NCBI GenBank assembly: GCA_032622095.1
Contig: CP136069.1
Coordinates: 66,923,319 to 66,987,318, forward strand
DNA length: 64,000 nucleotides
Direction: 5' to 3'
From: Siphonodentalium dalli
Taxonomy: Eukaryota > Mollusca > Scaphopoda > Gadilida > Siphonodentaliidae
The notes beneath the pieces are model-generated. The model was given only the letters and a program-made list of their open reading frames with translations. It had not been told where the DNA came from and did no database searches. A program made the translations under genes and the position numbers. Below are positions 56,181 through 64,000 of this stretch, piece after piece; the stretch's first letter is position 1; the number at the start of each line of letters is the position of its first letter.

Positions 56181-57355
56181 CAGTCCCACAGGTATTTGGG
56201 CAAAAAAAAATTTTTTTTAAATTAATCAAAATATATAAAGGTAAGTATCAAGGCTGATAGTGAAAATAGGAGGTCAAAAATCATCCTCACAAAAAGCTAA
56301 TTTTTTTATCAAATTGATCTGAAATTCTAACATTATGTGACCAAGTAATCATATTTTTGGTTAAAGTTTAGCTTTCCGTCGTACTTTAAACAAGTGAGCA
56401 TAGAAAATCATTCGAAGTTGTCAATGAAATTTATTTTTTGGTACCGAAACGTCTGTCCAATGAAAAATTAAAAAATCAAATAATCCAACCCCTAAATCTA
56501 TACTATTATCATCAAACTAAATAGCCTTATTGTCAAACAGATGTTGTTTCATGAAGTACAGCTACATGTAACTTGGGGGTGGTACTCAACATACATCGAG
56601 TTTAATAACGATTTAGGTCCTTTTTTTTCGTCAGTTTTACAGATTTCTTTTCGCGGGAGGCCATTTTGCAAAACTGAAAGCGAAACTAACTTGAACTTTA
56701 TTAAATTAATTTAATATCTCTCTTTTAATTGATATCCGGCATTCTTAATGACAAAATTCATGCGGTGGATATATAATACCCACTAGATAAAACATTTTTT
56801 TTTATCGATGTAAAATTATTTTATTTTGGAGTCATTTACTGTAGCGTTTCTCGAGTTTGTTTCGCACTTTAAAATGGCCTCCCGCGAAAAGAAATCTGTA
56901 AAACTGACGGAAAAAAAATACAAAAATCATTATTAAACTCGATGTATGTTGAGTACCACACCCAAATTAGCTGTCCTTCGTGAAACAACGTCTGTTTGAC
57001 AATAGGGCTATTTAGTTTGATGATTAGAGTATAGATTTTGGTGATTTAGGGATTGGATTGTTTATTTTTTAATTTTTCATTGGACGGACGTTTCGGGTAC
57101 CAACCAAATAAATTTGATTTATCAACTTTAAATGTTTTTCTATGTTCACTAATCTCAAATACGACGGCGAACCAAACTTTTTTTTAAACTATGATTATTT
57201 GGTCACATAGTGCTGCAATTACAGATCAATAAAAAATAAAATGTTGCTTTTGTAGAGAAAAATGCTGACCTCTATCAAAAATGAGATAGATATACCTTTC
57301 CGAGATGTTTATTAAATAAATTTTTTTTTTATTTTGTGCCAAAAACCTGTGGACA
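56181..57355. mobile_element. Long fold-back (inverted repeat) element, about 1.2 kb
   Basis: Arms of more than 500 bp are inverted copies of each other. GCGGGAGGCCATTTTGCAAA near 56655 pairs with ATGGCCTCCCGCGAAAAGAA near 56874. CATCGAGTTTAATAACGATT near 56597 pairs with the reverse near 56927-56945, and CACAGGTATTTGG near 56187 pairs with CCAAAAACCTGTGG near 57340. The arms have diverged by small indels and substitutions. The loop between about 56700 and 56850 is AT-rich. No transposase or target duplication was identified. Confidence 0.8.
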
Positions 57356-57380
57356 GTCCTGGTAATTCTTAACAATTTGA

Positions 57381-57593
57381 CAGTAATTCCCTAAATAATT
57401 GACTCCTTAACCACAGCAGAATTATGGGTAACTTTTCAGGATTTAGTTGGACATATGGATTGTTGCCATTCATCGGAAAGTTCTCACTGAGAGCTTTCCG
57501 ATGAATGGCAACAAGCCATACTTCAAACTAAATCCTGAAAAGTTACCCATAATTCTGCTGTGGTTAAGGAGTCAATTATTTAGGGCATTACTG
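57381..57593. mobile_element. Mariner/pogo-like palindromic MITE, full form
   Basis: CAGTAATTCCCTAAATAATT to GGGCATTACTG, with the complete central palindrome CTCTCACTGAGAG-like (GTTCTCACTGAGAGCTTTCC). TA follows on the right (57594-57595); the left flank is GA, so one side of the TA is mutated. Confidence 0.82.
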
Positions 57594-57595
57594 TA

Positions 57596-58686
57596 TTGCG
57601 GAATGATCAGCATATTAAGATGTCAACATTTTTTATCGGTCTCTCCACAACAATGCTCAACGTAAATTACATCATGAAAAAGTGTTCCAACAAGAGACAA
57701 TGAAATGGTTGTCTTGGTTCCCCTTATGTTGGTAGCTCGAGACATTAAAATGGGATTTATGTGGTGGCTTGCTGTCAGACCAATTAAGACTTATTTGTTA
57801 TATTAGTGTTTTCAAGATTATCAAATTTCATAATGGGCTATTTTCTTAGAACAATCAATGAAAGTGATGTGAAACACTCCAGTAGGGTGATAAAATAGAA
57901 ATTGAGAATAATCTTGCTCAAAGTAGTTATTTGTTACAAATATTAATCCAAATTGACAACACACTGTCATTCTTATATATTAATTAAATGCAATGACTCA
58001 ATGGCGAAATCATTTGTGTTAGTTTATCGCCAATAGTTGCGTCCCGAATCGAGATGTAAATATTTACACTTGAGGGAAGTTCAGACGATGTTTTTTATGG
58101 CGTGTTATGGTCGATTTCTTTGAAAATGTTAGTAATTGTAGAATGCCACATGTCTCAGGTTGGCATGTTGCCCGAGTACTAACTAATCAACTTCGCACAC
58201 CCGAACAAGTCCATAATATGTCTTTTAAGGCATACCAAATGACCTCTGTGAATTGCAGTAGGAAATATCGCAATTTTCTCAAGTATGCGACATCATAACT
58301 GATTCTGAGTTTGGCAGAATTCAGTTAATACCGTACCAGTGTATGCTGGGTGGATGTCATTGATTGTGGTGTAGAGCTGAATGGCATCATATCAAAACAT
58401 AATAATATATAGATATTAAAATTCAACACATATAGGAATATATAGGAAGCACAGCAAATCAAAAAAATCAGTCTTTTATAAAAATTGAATGATAATTTCT
58501 CAGGTTAACGTCTCTATAACTTCGATAGGATGCGCTTTCTTTATTACTATATTTAATTACCATATTTATTTTTAGTTTGGCAAACTTTTAGAAAAATTAC
58601 CAAAAAAAATGTTCTGGCCAGAGCAGACCATGTACACACTGGGCGAAACGTGTAATATTAGTCGCACATTGGGCGAATGGCACCCA
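57596..58686. other. Non-coding stretch
   Basis: AT-rich, with short ORFs only; none shows a domain, and no typed MITE was recognised. Confidence 0.45.
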
Positions 58687-58687
58687 G

Positions 58688-59081
58688 CAGGCCTGAGAAT
58701 ATAGTGCCGGACATTTGCAGAATGAGGTCCCCAGAGGGTGAATTTAGTGACGCTACCCCACACAGGCCTCATCTTCTCTGGAAAGCATCTTTATTATCAA
58801 AGTAAAATTTTTTTTAGTTTCTTCTTCTTAGATTCTTTTCTTTTTTAGTTTAGTTTCTTCATATCCACAAATTGGCAGATGACACATTGCATAATCGAGG
58901 TACCCAATGGGTGCAATTTACCATATTCACCAACTGGGAACTTAAGTCTCCCATAGCAGATGAGGCCATGTAGAAGGGGGTCCCCAGAGGATGAATTTGG
59001 AGATGCTAGTCCGCTGTGCAGGGTCATTAAATTCACCCTCTGGGGGCCTCATTCTACAAACGTCCAGCACCATATTCTTAA
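58688..59081. mobile_element. hAT-like MITE, decayed copy
   Basis: It starts CAGGCCTGAGAATATAGTG and contains GAATGAGGTCCCCAGAGGGT, the TTTAGTTTAGTTTCTTCATA middle and a second GGTCCCCAGAGGATGAAT. It ends near CAGCACCATATTCTTAAG. Half of the first hairpin is deleted. No matching flanks were found. Confidence 0.7.
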
Positions 59082-59600
59082 GAAATCTGGGAGCACACAA
59101 GAAAATTGTCCACAATAAACCTGATTTATATTAACATTTCATCTGGAATTCTTGTATTCTTCCAGGTTTCTTGTAGACATGCCCAGTGTGCTGTGTATGA
59201 CGCAACCTAGTGAAAGCACTTATTCTTCGTAGAAATTCAATTTGCATAGACATTTCAGTGACTTTAAAATGGAAGATTATCATCAAATTTCGTAAAGAGA
59301 CCACAACGTGAAAAGAAATAAAACATGCATAATTATAAAAAATTATAATTCTCATGAAGGAAGCAAATTTATATCCTTCACGTGAAGTTATAACGAGATT
59401 TAGATTGATAAGACTTACAACTTCGCCCTTCAAGTATAACAGTCTACAGACTATAATTCTCTGTGCCCGTGTCACGAAAGTATTATCCAGTAGTCAGCTA
59501 GCTATGTTCTAGTTCCAAACAAAGTTGGTGGAACAAAACACAGCGAATTAGTTAGTTGTCAGTGGGAGACGAAACATGCAATACCAAAGACTGCATCAAA
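59082..59600. other. Non-coding stretch
   Basis: The minus-strand ORF at 59131-59475 (114 codons) shows no recognisable family and lies in AT-rich sequence; I do not call it a gene. Confidence 0.4.
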
Positions 59601-59603
59601 TAA

Positions 59604-59819
59604 CCCTCTCATGACAGGAGTTTCCTGAATTTTGGCAAACACCTTGTGCCAATGCATCCTCTTATATATGCGAGTCGCCCATAGGGCACCTCGTATATAT
59701 AAGAGAATGTATTGGCCTAACAATATTTACCTTGATCTTGTAAGCCAGTGCATTCTCTTATATATGCGAGACTGCACATGTCTTTAATGCTGCACCAGCG
59801 CAGCTCCCGTCATGAAAGG
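59604..59819. mobile_element. TTAA-family MITE copy with CATGACnGGAG ends
   Basis: The left end CCCTCTCATGACAGGAG and the right end CTCCCGTCATGAAAGG are inverted. Inside are inverted copies of CATTCTCTTATATATGCGAG and TGCTGCACCAGCGCAG near the right end. The flanking TTAA is not intact (AAATAACCC on the left). Confidence 0.75.
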
Positions 59820-60027
59820 CCGCTACTCATCTGTAACATGAACACTCAGTGTTGTTGAGAATTTATGAACAGACTATAGTTATAAGATTGGTCATGATCT
59901 CCCACCACAACTGACAAAAAGTATAGCCTGATATTTATTGATGGGCGAAGTTAGAAATTTTCAATATTATCTAAACCTCTCTTAATACTTTTCAATGGAA
60001 TTCAATTGCTTGATGCATATAATTGTT

Positions 60028-60438
60028 CGAGTCTGCAAATAGTGTGTCTGTTATTTGCAGAATTAGGCCCCAGAGGGTGAATTTAGTGAGCTACCTCACA
60101 CACTGGGCTAGCATACCAAATTCATCCTCTGGGGACCTCACTCTGCTTGGACCTCATCTTCTGGGAAGTGTCTATAGTCTCAAATTAACATTGTTTTTAG
60201 TTACTTTTTCCCTTCTGTTCCGTTTCTATATCCCCTAATTTGCAGAAGATAAAATGCATAATCGAGGTGGCTAATGGGTGAACATCACTAACTTCAACTG
60301 GGGAACCTCAGTCTGATCCTAGGTCTCCCATAGCAGTTGAGGTCTAAGCATAATGAGGTCTGTGCGGGATTAGCGTCACTAAATTCACCCTCTGGGGACC
60401 TCATTCTGCAAATGACAGACACACTATCTGCAGCCTTG
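60028..60438. mobile_element. hAT-like MITE with perfect 8-bp duplication TAATTGTT
   Basis: TAATTGTT stands at 60020-60027 and again at 60439-60446. The ends CGAGTCTGCAAATAGTGTG and CACACTATCTGCAGCCTTG are imperfect inverted repeats. The interior has the usual hairpin, middle and hairpin; the second hairpin has lost its left arm. This copy gives the clearest proof of 8-bp duplication for the family. Confidence 0.9.
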
Positions 60439-60785
60439 TAATTGTTGCTACATGTATAATAATATTTCATGCAATTAAAGGAAGACTTCTGAGTAACAAG
60501 GACAAGATGGTTCGTTAGTTCATAAAGTTCTCACGCAAAATATAACACTGGAAGCATTGCAAAATCTTGATACAAAGTATAAAAAGCATACAAAAATAAC
60601 AATGGAATATAAATTCTGTATACGAATCACAACCATGAACAATTTATATAGAACAATTCAAAACAACAACAAAACATATGAACATAAATGTCAACCTGGA
60701 ATATTTTTGATCATCCATCCAAATCATCAATAATTAAACACTGTAATTTGAATGCTGGTTGAGAGATGGAAGTTTGGGAAAATCC

Positions 60786-60985
60786 TGTGCCAATTTGTTC
60801 TGATATATATGCTAGTCTCACATAGGGAGCCTCACATATATAAGAGAATACATTGGCCTACAATATTTACCTTGATTGTAAGCCAATGCTTTCTCTTACA
60901 TAAGCAAGGCTCCCTATGGGAGACGCGTATATATAACAGAATGCACTGGCACAGGATCTTTAATGCTGCACCAGCACAGCTCTTC
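60786..60985. mobile_element. TTAA-family MITE copy, both tips degraded
   Basis: The order CCTGTGCCAATTTGTTC, CTCACATAGGGAGCCTCACA, TATAAGAGAATACATTGGCC, then a second inverted copy and ATCTTTAATGCTGCACCAGC, matches the 52747 and 59604 copies. Neither TTAA nor the outer CATGACGG-like tip is recognisable. Confidence 0.65.
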
Positions 60986-60989
60986 TAAC

Positions 60990-61270
60990 CTGCCTACCAG
61001 TAAATTACCTTACTCGTATTTAAACTTGTGCAGTACTATTTTTTGCTCAGTATTAAAATTATATTTTCTTAAAATTTTTGTACCTGAGGACAGTTTCAGT
61101 TCTTAAATGTTCCTGTCAGATGTACATTAACCCTTTCTGTACTAAATGGATTCTCCCAATCAGTTATAAAAGTATACATTGGTTATGTATATTGTTAATC
61201 TAGAGGGGTGTTCAGGAAAATAGGCAGACAATATATAATAAAAGTGCAGAAGGAGTCCAATTTTAATATT
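60990..61270. other. Non-coding stretch
   Basis: A TTAACCCTTTCTGTAC at about 61128 resembles a left tip of the TTAA families, but no matching right tip was found. Confidence 0.35.
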
Positions 61271-61272
61271 GG

Positions 61273-61345
61273 AGGGAATGTTCAGATAATAAGTTCAACA
61301 AAAGACCCTATTGTCGTTTGTTGAACTTATCATCTGAACATTTCC
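61273..61345. repeat. Short palindrome
   Basis: GGGAATGTTCAGATAATAAG at the left is matched by CTTATCATCTGAACATTTCC at the right, with an 18-base centre between the arms. It may be the remnant of a small MITE or a stem-loop. Flanks are unique. Confidence 0.75.
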
Positions 61346-61465
61346 TATGGGATAAATAATCGTCAATGAGAGTTTACTATAAAAACGGTTAAATAATGAC
61401 GAAAATATAAATCGAGTAGAACACAACAGCATCATCATTTTGTTGTGAAGATCGATATTTATATG

Positions 61466-61547
61466 ATGGGTATTTATATGCTTATGGGTATTTGCACGCT
61501 TATGGGTATTTGCACGCTTATGGGTATTTGCACACTGATGGGTATTG
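61466..61547. repeat. 18-bp minisatellite, four and a half units
   Basis: ATGGGTATTTGCACGCTT and variants are repeated from 61466 at 18-bp spacing. The first unit has TATATG in place of GCACG. Confidence 0.9.
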
Positions 61548-61549
61548 TT

Positions 61550-62684
61550 TATATATAGATGGATGTTTGTGCATGCTCCAAATAATCATACCGATATTTA
61601 AAAAGTTATGTACATCATCTGAATGATCTTGAAAGAAGTAAAACAACAACCACGTAGACAGCTGAGTTACGAAAACTCATGGCTGAGTAAATAGTTGGGA
61701 TGACATAATTAACTAAGACTGTTTGACATGGCATCATAATACTGTCATTCCAGTCTTGTGGATATGAAGACGTCTTTTTGTGCACATTCAGACAGGTATG
61801 AGTGTATTTCTTACAAACATTGCAGCACCGAAGATGTTATCATGAATTATCGCTTTACATATCAATAATGGTGTTGAGATTGGTTGACCGCATGTAAATA
61901 TACTTGTCTATTCAGTCCATCTTTCTGTAATGTATGTAACTCATTAACTTATAGCCTTCTCCAAAACTTTTATTTTCACTGTGGTTTGGTATAAACTCAA
62001 GAGTCGTATTATTTTTCGTTCAGTTTTAAATTCACACACTGAAGGATACTGCTTGAATTTTAATAAGAGTAAGGTAGAGAGTAGAGCTTTCTAATCATAT
62101 AATTGATTAATCATGGATCAGACACATAGCAAACACATGTTCAAATCTAGAGATTGGAGAATTATCAAAATTCATAATACCTGTCAAATAATTAAAAAGT
62201 TCAAGCTAATATTATTTTCATAAAAGTAGAAACAACAAATAACTAAACAAGTGTAAATGTATTGATAAGGCATGAACAAATGAATAAAACATCTATTCCA
62301 TGTTCATCGTATGAAAAATCTTTAATTCTCAATAATAAAATACTCGCAATGGATTATACCACATGTGGTATAAAGGTGGACTAATTAAAATTTACCTAAA
62401 AACTGGAAGCTACTGGTAGAACATAGTGTGTCAACTGTCAGTTCCTTTGGGAAAACATCTTAAAATAATTAAATGTTTCATACTATTATATGTGAGCTTT
62501 TTTGCAACACTTTTTCTTTTCAATTCCTATTTTGGAGAAATCGAAAAGTTTTGTGGCATAAAAACAGAATTTTATTATTGAGTCCTTCATATTCATTTTA
62601 CATAGGATGAGTATGGAATAAATAGAAAGAACACAATGCGCATCTGAATCAAGTATCTTTTATCGAATGAGATATGGATGCTGT
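61550..62684. other. Non-coding AT-rich stretch
   Basis: No gene or typed element was recognised. Confidence 0.45.
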
Positions 62685-62783
62685 TAGTGCTGGGCGGTAT
62701 TTTGGTGTACCGATTAAAATCTGTAAAAAATTTAATATTGTCACCGATACCGTTGAATTTGTTTTTAACTGGTACACCAAACT
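62685..62783. mobile_element. Remnant of a TAGTGCTGGGCGGTAT-type element
   Basis: TAGTGCTGGGCGGTATTTTG, followed by GTGTACCG, is matched by an inverted GATACCG and GGTACACCAAAC within 100 bases. TnGTGCTGGGCGGTAT tips are familiar from hAT-type non-autonomous elements, but the outer right end is missing. Confidence 0.45.
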
Positions 62784-62789
62784 CTCTGT

Positions 62790-63268
62790 ATAGTCACATT
62801 TTGGGAGAATATTTTGTAGGTAAAACTATTGCTCAACAATAATTGTCGAGGCATATTTGATAGTTTCATTCTGTGTAGTGTCAAGTTTTATTACAATTTT
62901 ATTTCTGGCGGCACTTGTTGTTACATTGAACCACAACAAATTCATGCGACAACTTTCACCACATTAATATGCTGTACATGTGCAGTTCTGCTATGTATTA
63001 GGTGCCTTGTGTACAACAGTGATTTGCCAGTCACATTCAGATTACAAGTGATATCTGAAAATCATGTACATGTACTGCTAACTGCTTTCATTCATGCTTA
63101 ATAAATCCCAGATTATCATAACTCTATCCACGCATGAATTATAATTCCCAAATATGGCGGTAATTCTGTGGAAAATTTTACACGGCGTGTGACAGACATT
63201 CGCTTAGCGATTTCATCAGGGTCCTTTTTTGTCAAGCTGTCTTTAGTTATTGAATATATGTGGAAACT
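62790..63268. other. Non-coding stretch
   Basis: The 90-codon plus-strand ORF at 62829-63101 is cysteine-rich by chance in AT-rich DNA and shows no domain; I do not call it a gene. Confidence 0.4.
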
Positions 63269-64000
63269 AGAATGCACTCAGAGAGATGCCAACGTGCGCA
63301 AAAATGTAATACAAAATAATTAAAAAAATAATTTCACTGTATTTTACTTAATTTATTTAATTTAATTTAATGTTAGCAAAAAAAGACAATTACCATTTCT
63401 CATTTCATCACAGATAAAAGGCAAATTACTATATTAATCATTTAAGTAATTAAAACCAATTCCATGTTGCCGAAAGGATGAGACTTTAAAGGCACGTGAG
63501 GCCTTAGTTGTCGAAAATATTCATATTTGTTCCAATCACCGTAAACAGAAAAAAACAGTAAAACGCATACAGTTTCGTTCATATATACCAAGACCATCGC
63601 GTAAACAGCATGTTATCATAAAGACCTACTATATTTTACCTAAGCAAGAGCCTGATTGTGTTACAGAAGAAAGCACAATGCTACTGGCTAATCACACACA
63701 AATGGCATAAACGCTCTTTAGTAGTTCCGTATCAGGAATTCACCCACATATGTTTACCATTATAATATAAACAAACACCAGAAAAGTAACTTTTTATGCT
63801 TTTGTTTACATAACAATGGTCAACCATATGACAATAACATACTGTTTATGCGATATTTCTTATTTGTATACGGACAAAGTCTGTCTACATTTTGATGTTC
63901 TTTCTGTTTGTGGTGGTTTTTGACGGTTGGAAATATTTTCACAGGATACCCACCGTCAAGGCCAACCGTACCTTTAATGTCGATTACATTTTTTTCAGCG
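63269..64000. repeat. Dispersed repeat, interrupted copy running off the window
   Basis: It aligns with 51507-51780 from CTAGAATGCACTCAGAGAGA to GAGACTTTAA (63489), and resumes at TTAATGTCGATTACATTTTT (from 63974) to the window end. The 484-bp gap is a TTAA-flanked insertion. Confidence 0.88.
63490..63973. mobile_element. TTAA-type DNA element proven by an empty-site comparison
   Basis: The 484-bp segment is absent from the otherwise matching repeat at 51507-51780. TTAA is single there (51726-51729) and doubled here (63486-63489, 63974-63977), exactly what a TTAA-targeting transposase produces. The ends AGGCACGTGAGGCC and GGCCAACCGTACCT are imperfect inverted repeats. It has no ORF for a transposase, so it is non-autonomous. 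It is distinct from the 440-bp family, though both start AGGnAC. Confidence 0.9.

Noticed and set aside
59131-59475. 114-codon minus-strand ORF
   Set aside because: No motif, no splice or promoter context, and it overlaps the edge of a MITE-rich region.
61128-61145. Left end of another TTAA-type MITE (TTAACCCTTTCTGTAC)
   Set aside because: No inverted counterpart was found within the following kilobase.

Overview
This is a eukaryotic, almost certainly metazoan window. It is AT-rich outside the left array, very gene-poor, and built mostly from tandem repeats, non-LTR retrotransposon remains and miniature inverted-repeat transposons (MITEs). A splice acceptor stands before the one plausible host gene, TA/TTAA/8-bp target duplications flank many elements, and the reverse transcriptase is of the CR1/L2/jockey type. 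The repeat style suggests a marine invertebrate (mollusc, lancelet or similar), but no sequence here fixes the species. I saw no tRNA, rRNA, CRISPR or operon.

Left part, 1-29587: one continuous complex tandem array. A 122-bp GC-rich monomer is repeated one to several times and then capped by one of two longer modules: module B, ending in a CAGA/CAAA run and a GCCCG/CGGGC hairpin, or module C, an AT-rich block. These composite units are duplicated at larger scales, seen as offsets of 528, 919, 1191, 1445, 6140, 6713 and 8777 bp. A block of about 4.6 kb occurs twice, 6140 bp apart, with only two differences noticed. Most monomers carry the palindrome TGCGCATGCGC, which fits the NRF-1/EWG/P3A2 binding consensus. 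The many long ORFs here are by-products of a monomer that lacks stops in most frames, and are not annotated as genes.

Middle part, 29588-34000: repeat debris. A GC-rich segment with a TATA box (30041-30545) is followed by a 5'-truncated non-LTR retrotransposon on the minus strand (about 30974-33650). It has an intact 535-codon reverse-transcriptase ORF, a frameshifted endonuclease remnant and a GATA-type 3' tail. It sits inside an older, decayed reverse-transcriptase copy whose two halves lie on either side of it.

Right part, 34000-64000: low-density DNA with one credible protein-coding exon, a 230-codon ORF at 38864-39556 of unknown function. It has an upstream splice acceptor and an in-frame stop before the ATG. 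Around it are several MITE families that can be typed from their target duplications: a TA-flanked CAGT...ACTG family (mariner/pogo-like), an 8-bp-duplication family (hAT-like) whose ends are themselves hairpins, and several TTAA-flanked families (piggyBac-like), three of which share one internal palindrome. At 40353-41202 three of these types are nested inside one another. At 63490-63973 a TTAA element can be compared with its empty site at 51726. A 1.2-kb fold-back, several minisatellites and a 34-base C run complete the window.
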